NCBI RefSeq assembly: GCF_040939455.1
Contig: NC_134117.1
Coordinates: 24,545,501-24,609,500 of the forward strand
From: Microcebus murinus
Taxonomy: Eukaryota > Chordata > Mammalia > Primates > Cheirogaleidae
Direction of reading: 5' to 3'
DNA length: 64,000 nucleotides
The position numbers were made by a program, and so were the translations under genes. Shown one piece after another: positions 1-10,345 of this stretch (the stretch's first letter is position 1; every line of letters begins with the position of its first letter). Below the pieces are notes generated by a model that saw only the letters and a list, made by a program, of their open reading frames with translations, ran no database searches and was not told where the DNA came from.

Positions 1-621
1 AGAGTCTCAACCCCAGCTCTAGAAGTATCCTCTACTTGAAGCTACCTTCAGCTGAATTCCAGTTGGGATATATTAGAAAAATTACATAAATCAAGGTGGA
101 GAAGAGCCACTTTTTACTATTTTACTATGTCCTTTTGTTTTGTTTATTTTGTCTCTTCTACCTTTGCCTTTTCTGCCTCATTCTTTCATGTCAGAATGGT
201 TTCAAAAGGAAGAACCTTTTTCATTTGCATGAAACTAGCAGGTTACTTGGGTCCAGTTTTCTAGGAACTTTACAACTTAATATAATAAGACAAGTGCTAG
301 TGTTTTGTTGGTATACAGTCAATATTTGTTGAATGAATGAATGAATGAAAAAGATAGGTCTGACAATTTCTTCTGAACCTTTGGTTTATGTGATGAGCCT
401 GGAATTTCAGAGGGGTATAGTCTAAGCCCTGGGCCTCTGGCTGACCAAGCCCTTCCTTAGCTATCCTAATTTAAGTACTTTTAGGGCAGTGAAGATATGA
501 CAAAGTGAGACTTAGAACTTGGAGTTTATTAAGACATTGTATTTTGGGCAGTTTAGAGATTTCTAAACATTGGGGATTCTAAGGGCTAAGATCCTAGTAA
601 ATGAACATTGAGCTTGTGAAT
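1..621. other. ARMH3 intron, mostly single-copy; short L2/MIR-like tail
   Basis: No exon is recognisable. The segment around 270-350 ends in 'caatatttgttgaatgaatg' followed by (TGAA)n, the usual 3' tail of an old L2 or MIR copy. The 78-codon open frame at 96-332 is Leu/Phe/Cys-rich from T-rich sequence and has no recognisable domain. Confidence 0.5.
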
Positions 622-1024
622 TTAACCACTTAGGGACCACGCTGACCGGCCACGAAACCTTGTCCACAGCCAGCACTCATAGTCGGCCCGATAGCTTGTG
701 CTGTGCATTGACGAGGAATCCGTTTTGCTTTTGTGTGATGAGGAAAGCTTTAAAGCACTGAAAGCTTGTTTTACTTTATAGGCAACTTTACTTGTAATGT
801 AAATATCAGAATAGGTAACATATACATATATGTTTTCATTATGTTATTTTAAATGTTCACAATTTTATTTTGATAAATGAAAAATTAGAAAAGTCATATC
901 ATGGTTGTTGGCTAAAGTCGATGCTCAGCTATGTGCCTTCATATCATGGCTGTCGGCTAAAGTCGCTGTGCCCTTCATCTATGGCTATCGACTATAGTTG
1001 ACGCTGGTCCCGAAGTGGTTTTAA
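622..1024. mobile_element. piggyBac-like non-autonomous DNA transposon (miniature element)
   Basis: The sequence is bounded by TTAA at 622-625 and TTAA at 1021-1024. The left end reads CCACTTAGGGACCACG and the right end, reverse-complemented, reads AACCACTTCGGGACCAGCG, giving an imperfect terminal inverted repeat of about 14 bp. TTAA target duplication is the hallmark of the piggyBac superfamily. The interior (about 395 bp) has no transposase frame. Near the right end are three related 20-nt units starting at 901, 946 and 981, and a partial inverted counterpart (ATAGTCGGCCCGATAGC) lies at 679-695 near the left end. Recent piggyBac families, including non-autonomous ones, are known from mouse lemur; I cannot name the family. 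The two extra A's at one end leave the exact boundary open. Confidence 0.72.
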
Positions 1025-1225
1025 AGTGAAGATGGAAAATGTAAAAGCTAATATTCTTAAATGAGGCGTAACAGTTTATCTCTATTGACTATTAAAGTGG
1101 ACATGGAATGGTTTAATAAGGAATCCAAGCATACCTAGCTATAGAATGTATTAAATTAACATTACTGTGAGAACTATAACTTGCATTTCCTGACAATTTG
1201 GAAAACCTAGGCCACAAAGTTTTTA

Positions 1226-1984
1226 AAATAGTTTTAAAGTATATAATTCAGTGGCTTTTTGTTTGTTTGTTTGTTTTTAGTATATTCACAGGCTTGTATA
1301 ACCAGCACCACAATCTAATTTTAGAAAATTTTTGACTTCCCATAAAGAAATCTTGTACCTATTAACAATTACTCTCCATATCTCCCTCTCTTGCCTCTTC
1401 TCCAGACCTAGATAACCACTAATCTACTATTTGTCTCTCTATATTTGTCTATTTGGACATTTATTTATTTATTTACTTTGAGGTAGAATCTCACTCTGTT
1501 GCCTGGGCTAGAGTGCTGTGGTGTCAGCCTAGCTCATAGCATCCTCAAACTCCTAGGCTCAAGCAATCCTTCTTCTTCAGCCTCCTGAGTAAGCGGGACT
1601 ACAGGCATGCACCACCATGCCTGGCTAATTTTTTCTATATAATTTTAGTTGGCCAATTAATTTCTTTCTGTTTTTAGTAGAGACGGGGTCTTGCTCTTGC
1701 TCAGGCTGGTCTCTAATTCCTGACCTTGAGCGATCCTCCTGCCTCGGCCTCCCAGAGTGCTAGGATTACAGGCGTGAGCCATCACACCGGCCTGGACATT
1801 TAAATAAATGAAATCGTATGTGGCCTTTTTTGACTGGCCTCTTTTATTTAGCATAATGTTCAGGATTCATCCATATTATGGCATGTATCATTAATTCATT
1901 TCTTTTTGTGGCTGATTAATCTTTTATTATATGGATATACCACATAATTATTCATTAGTTGATAGACATTTGGGTTGTTCGCAT
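1226..1984 (-). mobile_element. Old L1 3' fragment, antisense, split by an Alu
   Basis: The + strand reads the reverse complement of an L1M 3' region: 'agtatataattcagtgg', 'tcttgtacctattaacaatta', then after the Alu 'aaatgaaatcgtatgtggcc' and 'gatagacatttgggttgttcgc'. The Alu at 1464-1792 interrupts it. No open reading frame remains. Confidence 0.75.
1464..1792 (-). mobile_element. Alu, antisense, with target-site duplication
   Basis: Complete dimeric Alu with the tail (TTTA)n at the left. The duplication TGGACATTTA occurs at 1454-1463 and 1793-1802. The middle carries the lemur-type 'ttggccaattaatttctttct' segment. It is inserted into an older L1. Confidence 0.9.
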
Positions 1985-2173
1985 TTTTTTTTTTTTTTTG
2001 GAGACAAGGTCTCTCACTGTTGCCTGGACTAGAATGCAGTGGCATCATTATAGCTTGCTCAAGTTCTCCTCCTGCATCAGCCTCCTGAGTAGGCTGGCTA
2101 ATTTTATTTTTTATTTTTTATAGAGATTGGGTCTCACTATCTTGCTCAGACTGGTCTGGAACTCTTGCTCCGA
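1985..2173 (-). mobile_element. Old truncated Alu, antisense
   Basis: Poly-T followed by 'gagacaaggtctctcactgttgcc' and a diverged Alu body that breaks off after 'ctcagactggtctggaactctt'. The B-arm order is degraded and part of the left arm is missing, so it is older than its neighbours. Confidence 0.8.
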
Positions 2174-2204
2174 AAGATATATGTTGTTGAGATGTGAATA
2201 ACCG

Positions 2205-2790
2205 AAAATTCCAATGATCTAGAATAATCCTGTCTGGTAGAAATTTTTGTGATGATAGAAAAATTCTATATATTTTTACTGTCCAGTATGGTAGCCATTA
2301 AGCTACATGTGGCTATTGAGCATTTGGTACATACTAGTGCAACTGAAGAACTGAAGTTTTTTTTTTTTTTTTTTTTTTTTTGAGACAGAGTCTCGCTTTG
2401 TTGTCCAGGCTAGAGTGAGTGCTGTGGTGTCAGCCTAGCTCACAGCAACCTCACACTCCTGGGCTCGAGCGATCCTTCTGCCTCAGCCTCCCGAGTAGCT
2501 GGGACTACAGGCATGCGCCACCATGCCCAGCTAATTTTATATATATATATCAGTGGGCCAATTAATTTCTTTCTATTTATAGTAGAGACAGGGTCTCACT
2601 CTTGCTCAGGCTGGTTTTGAACTCCTGACCTTGAGCAATCCGCCCGCCTCGGCCTCCCAAGAGCTAGGATTACAGGCGTGAGCCACCGCGCCCGGCCCAG
2701 AACTGAAGTTTTAATTTAACTTTTCATGTAAATAGAACTTAAATTAATTATAAATTAAATTTTACTTAAAATTTAATTTAAATAAAAAAC
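2205..2790 (+). mobile_element. hAT-type MER element, split by an Alu
   Basis: The motifs 'ctgtccagtatggtagcc', 'ctacatgtggctattgagcatt' and 'gtgcaactgaagaactgaag' followed by AT-rich sequence are typical of a common mammalian non-autonomous hAT element. The same family appears in reverse at 59525-59712. An Alu interrupts it at 2361-2698. I cannot give the exact MER name. Confidence 0.6.
2361..2698 (-). mobile_element. Lemur-type Alu, antisense, full length
   Basis: Poly-T, complete two-arm Alu body, ends 'gagccaccgcgcccggcc'. The duplication AGAACTGAAGTTTT is present at 2347-2360 and 2699-2712. It ends 503 bp before an ARMH3 exon. Confidence 0.93.
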
Positions 2791-2997
2791 AAATTTAAAT
2801 ATAGAGATGTAAGGTCTTTAATTTTGTGTTTTTGCATCCTGTATTTTCTACTTTGAACAGAGTAGTCAAATTCTGGCCTACTGGTTTATCCTTCCTCCCT
2901 GGAAAGATATCCAAGGGAAAGGTGCCTAATCGACTATTCACCCATAAGTGGTTATGGCTCCCTTTTCCCATTGATAAGGGGAATGGGTAGCATAAGC

Positions 2998-3035
<38 letters not shown>

Positions 3036-3036
3036 T
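2998..3036 (+). repeat. (TG)n(GA)n microsatellite
   Basis: About seven GT units run directly into about ten AG units, then 'attgattgatt'. The reverse-strand frame over it (SLSLSLSHTHTHS) is an artefact of the repeat. It lies 165 bp upstream of an ARMH3 acceptor. Confidence 0.95.
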
Positions 3037-3201
3037 GATTGATTTTTCTATTAGAAGGCTGAAGGTAGAAGTTCTGTTTTTTATATGTGTACATATTCAT
3101 ACCTGGTGTCTTTAGTGGCCTTAGCTGGCTCACTAAAGAAAGGGTATCTGGTGAATTGCACTATATTCTCAGGTTTACCTCAGTTTTTCTCTTTGTTACA
3201 G

Positions 3202-3290
3202 ACGCTGCATTCAGGTAGTACACAAACTGCTTTGCTACCAGAAAAAGTGTAGAGTACGCCTGCATTACACCTGGCGGGAACTCTGGTCAG
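3202..3290 (+). CDS. ARMH3: ARMH3 internal coding exon (about residues 470-498)
   Basis: This 89-bp exon has acceptor AG at 3200-3201 and donor GT (gtaact) at 3291. The first base completes an isoleucine codon, then 29 whole codons follow, and the last G starts an alanine codon finished in the exon at 18870. The translation begins R-C-I-Q-V-V-H-K and ends T-W-R-E-L-W-S. From memory it matches human ARMH3 at every position. It belongs to the C-terminal conserved domain (DUF1741 in Pfam naming), predicted to be all-helical and armadillo-like; it is rich in Lys, Arg and Cys and has no catalytic motif. Two Alus in opposite orientation flank it closely, one ending 503 bp upstream and one starting about 98 bp downstream, which could influence its splicing (inference). 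Confidence 0.96.
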
Positions 3291-3387
3291 GTAACTTTCT
3301 CTCCTGAATTCATCTTCTTTTTTAATATACCTTTTATGAGCTCCTAGGCTTGGGCTCAAGATGGATTTTTTAAAAACATTTTAGTTT

Positions 3388-3709
<322 letters not shown>

Positions 3710-3720
3710 TTTTTTTTAGT

Positions 3721-4865
3721 TTGTATAGAATGCCTCTATTTTCATTTATACTTTTTGTAATTTGTTTTGACATTTTAGCCTTTTTCTAATCCAGACTTAA
3801 GTATGTCACGTACCTATTCTATTTCTGGCCTGTTCCTTCTCCTCCCTATATTTTTTGTCAGCTGGTAGAAACAATTGAATATTTACTGAGTTCCAATGAT
3901 TTTTCCTTTGAGTTAGCGTGAGGCAGGAGGAGTCAGTACAAACTTGGATTCTCACTCGGTTCCATTTGGTAACAGCATATGGACTATATATGGTGGCTTT
4001 GTGTGTTCCCTCAAAATGAGTAATATCAGGAAGAGTATCATAGGGAGAGGGGAGAGGGGTAGTGAGATGGGGGGAATCCTGTTTTCTGTGTTACATCTGG
4101 CATTATTACTGTTTACAGACAGTGTTGATTGTACCACTCCCCCTATGCCAGAGACAAAACAGCAAATTACAGTGTTTGCTTTTGTCTTTGTATCCATTTT
4201 GGTAGCCCAATAAAGTCGCTGCCTTCCCTGCAGGCGGGAGGTGGCTCTTCTCTAAGGGTACAATTAATGCTGGCTTGCCACCTCTTTCTTTTGTGTGACT
4301 AAATTTGAGGTTTCAGGATAGCAGAGGAGACATGTTCCCTGAGGCAGTCCCTTGCTGATAGGTCCTGTGGCTTTTGAGACCTGATGGTGCAATAAAGTCT
4401 TCTCCAGATGATTATAGTGATGAATGGTTGCCCACACAAGGAAGAGCTTCTCTGTATTTTCAGCAGAGTAGGGTGTGTTAGTGTCAGAGGCTTTATAAGA
4501 AACAGGTCAGTAACCCAGCCCCCTTCCATGGACTTCATCTCATTTGTTATGACACATGGTTTCCTCCCAACCCAGTTTGACTTTCTAAATTTAGTCCTCC
4601 ATAATGGGAAGTAGAGATCTTTAATTAATGGATTAGCAAGTTCTTTGCATTTACTGCCTGTGATGGTGAAGGGGGAATAGGAGAATAACACTAAGTGGCA
4701 ATAGTGGCATTTTGGTATTTTAGGAGAGGAGTATGATTGTGTGAGAGTTTGAGATTGAAGGACTGTCAGAAGAGTTAAAGAGAGATTAAAAGAGATCGAA
4801 ATGACTAACATTAGCAGAATTTCTTAGATAGCAACAATTCTTTTTAATATAAAGGGCTACTGTTG
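3721..4865. other. Intron without recognised gene
   Basis: Open frames occur on both strands (3944-4213 +, 4299-4811 -, the latter 170 codons), but none has a recognisable domain. 'caataaagtc' occurs twice, near 4209 and 4390, which might hint at an old LTR or polyadenylation site; this is weak. Confidence 0.4.
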
Positions 4866-5189
4866 GGTCGGACGCAGTGGCTCACACCTGTAATCCTAGC
4901 ACTCTGGGAGGCTGAGGTGGGAAGATCACTCAAGGTCAGGAGTTCACAACCAGGCTGAGCAAGAGTGAGACCCCGTCTCTACTAAAAAATACAAAGAAAT
5001 TAATTGGCCAACTAAAAATATATAGAAAAAATTAGCTGGGCAGAGTGGACATGCCTATAGTCTCAGCTACTCAGAAGGCTGAGGCAGAAGGATTGCTTGA
5101 GCTCAGGAGTTTGAGGTTGTAGTGAGCTAGGCTGATGTCATGGCACTCTAGCCTGGGCAACAGAGTGAGACTCTGTCTCAAAAAAAAAA
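4866..5189 (+). mobile_element. Alu, sense, full length
   Basis: Starts 'ggtcggacgcagtggctcacacc', two complete arms, A-tail at 5179-5189. It contains the lemur-type 'ttggccaactaaaaatatat' middle. Confidence 0.9.
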
Positions 5190-6904
5190 GTTGGCTTTAT
5201 TTGGGGACTGACCTTGTGGAACACAGAAAAAGTACAAAAAATGTACTTTATATTTATCTTTTCCAACTCTCAGCATTTTGCCATTCTTACTAGGAAATTG
5301 TGAAGAAGGTGATCATTCTTTATCCTGTGTTGGTCAGTTGACTTTATGCTTCAAGAACTTAATGTCATGTTCAGCTCTGTTTGTAATCATGTGCTATCTC
5401 AGAACTGATTGGTTGGCATTGAGGGGTGATGTATACTAATGTTATTGGTGAGGCCTGGACTGCTGCTTAGTCCTAAGGCAGAGACATTTGTACTGGAATT
5501 CTTTGCCAAGTGAAGTTAGCTCCTTTTACTATATAGACTGGGTGAGCCCTCCTGGAACCTTGGCTCCATGTGTTCACACATGGAGTGTACAGTGAGATGT
5601 ACAGCAGCAGGTGTTAAGGAAAGCTGCAAAATACAACGCTACATCCGATGCAGTCAGAGCCCATAATAATGTATAATATTGCATTCAGTGAATACAAGTG
5701 TGGCTATGGTGGATACACCCACTCCTTGGCTGGCGCTACTCCTCATATGTTGGAATGCCCATGTTTTCACTCTTTCTCATCCTTCTAGACTTATGGATTT
5801 GAGGGAGGTGTGTGAAACTCATCATGGCAAATATACTTATGTATATATAGCCTTGCCCATACATGTGCTGCAAATTGTATATGTACTGCCAAAGCAAGCC
5901 ATGTGCTGCAAATTGTAATTGAATTTTATTTATGAGTAAGACTAGTAATGCATGTGCTGTTAGCTCAGATACACAGATGCCCTTGGGTATCTAGGAAGCA
6001 ATTGCTAGGGTCCAGATGCCTTTAGTTGTTTGGAATGTGGGCGTTTAGTATCACTGTACTTCAGTCCTGACTTTTATTCTTCTGTTTATTGATTATAATG
6101 GTTCTTTGTTATTGGAGAGGTAGCCAGAAGTCCACAAATTCCCATAATGAATTCCAGGCGTGGTCTTATGGATGAAGAGTAGCCAGTTGTGTCAGTTGGG
6201 GGTTCAAGCTTGCCTGATATCCTTTTCTTACTGTTGGTTTTACAGATATAAGCCCTGACCTACTCCCTATTTTCACTATCTATTTATATGATGCCTGTCA
6301 CCATGGTATCTGAGTATGTGGGGAAATATATTTAGGCTAACTTTAACTAGAAGATGGAAAAGAAGAAGTCCTACCTCTCTGTGTTGCTCTTTTTTCAGCA
6401 GTCACTATTTTTCATCAAGTTATAGAAGGGTTGAAAGCTATTCTCTGACCTCTAGGCTACCCAGATCTCCTAGTCTGAGTAAAAAGGTAGGTCTTAAAAG
6501 TCTCCTCTGATTAAGATAGAAAACTGGGTTTTGGGCTCAGATCCAAGTGAAACAGTTCTTTACTTTTGAGAATAGAATGAAAGCTATGATCATCTTTGTG
6601 TCCAGAAAAATGTCCATTTGCATATATATAATTTCAGGGAGTTTCTAGCCCCTCTGAAGCCCAGGCATTATCCCATGTGAAAACTCCTGTCTTAATTTTA
6701 TGTTCCACAGCCTCCCAATTAATTCTGTTGTCACAGAACATTTTAATATATAGTTAAATATTTATTCCTTATTTATTGGTCATACCACATGCCTCCAATC
6801 CCCTCTTAACTTCTTGAGGCATTTTCCTCACTGTGTTTTATTTTTTTAGGTGTTTCTCTATTTTAGCATATCACATTGTTTTGCTGTGTTTGCATATATT
6901 TGTA
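5190..6904. other. Intron, largely single-copy
   Basis: No gene or clear repeat. An 18-bp direct repeat (CATGTGCTGCAAATTGTA) occurs at 5862-5879 and 5900-5917. The open frames at 5679-5918 and 6316-6510 show no family features. Confidence 0.4.
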
Positions 6905-7045
6905 TAATGATTAGCTTAAATATCCATTTTTCCTCTAAAAATGTTCCTAGAGGGCAAGTCCTATATTTTAGTCATTGTTTTATTTCCAGCAGACTACTTG
7001 GCTTTTAAAAGGGACTCAGAAAACATTTGAATGAATAAATAAATG
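6905..7045 (+). mobile_element. L2-like 3' tail
   Basis: 'agagggcaagtcctatatttt', 'ttatttccagcag' and 'tgaatgaataaataaatgga' are typical of the 3' end of an L2 copy. Confidence 0.55.
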
Positions 7046-7121
7046 GATGAACGAATATGCAGAATTTCTATTAATCATGAACCAACATTCTCCTAAAGTA
7101 GCATACTGTTGTTTCAGCCTC

Positions 7122-7166
<45 letters not shown>
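7122..7166 (+). repeat. (ATA)n microsatellite, 15 units
   Basis: An uninterrupted 45-bp run of ATA/AAT. It explains the poly-isoleucine stretch in the overlapping reading frame. Confidence 0.97.
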
Positions 7167-7654
7167 GAACCCAGTAGGATGTTTGTGGTTAATGTTTCTG
7201 TTGAGCTGACTTCATCACCATTGATAAGGGCCAGCCATCCAAATTAGTTTTAATTGAGTTGATGTGAAAGGAAGTAATTGGGTAATTTCTTTCTTCTTTG
7301 TCTCTTTTCTTTCTTAACCACAGATGCATGGATTACCTTTAACCAAGTAAAAATGGAAACTTTGATGGTTTCTAAGCTGTTAACCAAAGAATGAGCAGAA
7401 TATTCAGAGAGAAGCAGGTAGTAGTTGTTGGAGAGGGAAACACTTGAACAGAGTTTCATGGAGTCAGCTTATTTTTCTTCCACTGCAGGAAGAACGGGTA
7501 TTTGAGAGGCAGCCTGCATTTAAATAGTGTGACTTTCCACAGTCTGAAAACATGGGTTGATTTAAAGGCAGATTTATACTGGCATTTCATACTTGACATT
7601 TATCCATGGATCACAGTTCTTCTTACCCTTTCACTCGGCCACATCCCCAAGTGA

Positions 7655-7790
7655 CAAGTCATTATTTTTATCTCCATATTTGTTGGGGAAGGGAGTGTAG
7701 ATATGGAAGGGTAAGTGATTTGCTAAGGATCATGGAACCAGACACTAAACAGAGTCATGATTAGAACTTAGAGTTCCTGACTCCTATGCT
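7655..7790 (-). mobile_element. MIR fragment
   Basis: 'gtaagtgatttgctaaggatca', 'gattagaacttagagttcctgac' and 'tcctatgctc' match the core and flank of a MIR element read in reverse. Confidence 0.6.
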
Positions 7791-8187
7791 CAGATGCAGA
7801 TCACTAGGCAACATTTGCCTCCCTGCAGGAAGAAAGGCCCCCAAAGCCCCCAGAACAATCTGTTCAGCTTCACTGTGCTAAATAGCATCCAAAGCATTGT
7901 AAAAAGAGAGAAATTGTACATGGCTTGACCTTTTAGATACCTAGTGGGAAAAATGGAAAACCTAGATAGTATCACAGTGTTCTGGATCCAGCTGGCTCGC
8001 CTATCACTGGCAGAAGCCTATGACTTCTTGGTTAGGTACATCTTGAGACTGGGAATTGATAGCCTTTCGTTGGAAGCTTATTATACTGTAGGTGTTATCA
8101 TACAGGACTTTTCAAGACAAAGGTTGATTTGAGCCATACATTTATCTAGCAGTTCTTGCATAGATATAGCTTTGGTAGTTTGGCAGC
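7791..8187. other. Intron without recognised gene
   Basis: Single-copy-looking sequence. The two small overlapping open frames (7790-7975 -, 7944-8132 +) carry no recognisable domain. Confidence 0.35.
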
Positions 8188-8200
8188 CCCTCTTGTTTTG

Positions 8201-8870
<670 letters not shown>

Positions 8871-8884
8871 CCCTCTTGGTTTTG

Positions 8885-9935
8885 ACAACTATCTTTTGAA
8901 CTTTTAATTGCTTCTTTTAGTTTAGGTTTTTAAACTTTTAATTTTGATGTCATTATAGACTTACAGGAAGTTGCAAAAATAATACATAGAGTTTCATGTA
9001 CTCTTTACTCAGCTTCCTCCAATGGTGACATCTTATATAACTCTACAATATTATTTGTTTTAGTTTTGAAGAGAGTAGCCAGGTGGGAAAGAACATAGTG
9101 GTAAAAACTAGAGTAGATGGGAAGGGGAATTTTGGCAGCTGCTATTGCTATCTTGTTTTTAAAATTGCCTTTTAAATTATTCTTCCTCATTCCCCTAAAT
9201 TTTCTCTGACTTAGACAAATATGTCATAAGATACAGTCTAAAAGGGTTCTGTAATTTGGTTGTGAAAGATTCTGTACAGCAGTATAGAAAGCCCAAGGAC
9301 TAAAAAAGAATGCCAGGAAGCTTTTTTTCCTTCAAATCACTACATTTGGCTAAATCCAAAACTTATACTATTTTGAATCTTTTCTCTCATCCCCTCAGAA
9401 ACTTGGCAGAAGCAAAAGATAAGAATCTCTAACAGGTTTAGCCTGTTAGAGGGAGAAAAGTAAAAGCCCCTAAAAGAGCAAGAAATTGCTCTTTGTTCTT
9501 TTCTCTGTACATGAAGTCACTTCCTATCGAGAGAAATTTCAGCTCTCATAGGCCCATCAGCATCTTGTCAAATAAAAGGGACAGGGGAAGGGAGTAGCTG
9601 AGCTTTTATTACTCTGCCTATACTAGTTCAAGGGACATATTGAGTGGTTTGATAAGATATCATCCCTCCCTGGATCTCAAGTGAGCAGAAGAGTTCTGTT
9701 ATTGGTCCTCCCCCATTTTGGCATAAACTGAAGTTCTTGGTTCTACATCAGATGGCTCCACTGAGATGTGGTGGATTTCTTAAGGGGTGATTTTGGTTAT
9801 TATTCAGTTGGTCAATATTAGAAAAAATAAGCAGGTCATATAGGGCCCTAGAAGAAGGCAGTGGCTCCTGAGTGTGCTTAGAGGCAGCTGCATAGGGATC
9901 CCTACATTTCCCAAAGTCTAGGATCTGGGAACTTT
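8885..9935. other. Intron without recognised gene
   Basis: Starts with a short L1-like string ('ttaattttgatgtcattatagacttacagg'). A small inverted repeat (aacaggtttagcctgtt) lies near 9431. No coding evidence. Confidence 0.35.
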
Positions 9936-10345
9936 TATACCATGTTTCCCCCAAAATAAGACCTACCCATAAAACAAGCCCTAGCAGGATTTCTAAGCAT
10001 TTGTGCAATATAAACCCTACCTCCAAAATAAGACCTAGTAATGAGCGTGGCTACACAGCGTATCTGCACAACCCATGCATTTCATCGCAGAGCGGTAAAG
10101 AAGATGAGCAGCCCTTCTCATCTGCCCCATCATGACAGCTACTATCCCAGAGGTAACTGGAAAGGTGCGGGCAGCCCCATCAACAAGGTTGGCTTCCTCT
10201 GTCAGGTCCCGGCCATCCTGTGCATGCTGCAAGCTGAGGCTTTGAGGGGAAAATAACATATCCCTTGAAAATAAGCCCTAGGGTGTCTTCTTGAGGAAAA
10301 ATAAATCTGTAAGACCCTGTCATATTTTCAGGGAAACACGGTATA
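9936..10345. mobile_element. TA-flanked inverted-repeat DNA transposon (miniature)
   Basis: The left end reads TACCATGTTTCCCCCAAAATAAGACC. The right end, reverse-complemented, reads TACCGTGTTTCCCTGAAAATATGAC, so inverted repeats of about 25 bp bound a roughly 406-bp element, with TA dinucleotides at 9936-9937 and 10344-10345. Subterminal copies of 'aataagacc'/'aataagccct' recur inside at both ends. TA flanks suggest a Tc1/mariner-type element, but the superfamily is not settled. The interior is GC-richer and holds opposing open frames (10035-10259) without a recognised transposase motif. Confidence 0.75.

Noticed and set aside
4140..4420. Possible LTR suggested by two 'caataaagtc' strings
   Set aside because: No TG...CA ends, no duplications and no retroviral coding sequence nearby.
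4299..4811. 170-codon frame on the - strand
   Set aside because: Longest frame in the window, but with no domain, no splice context and no recognised similarity; likely chance.
10035..10259. Opposing 71- and 74-codon frames in a GC-richer patch
   Set aside because: They lie within an inverted-repeat transposon and show no transposase motif that I recognise.
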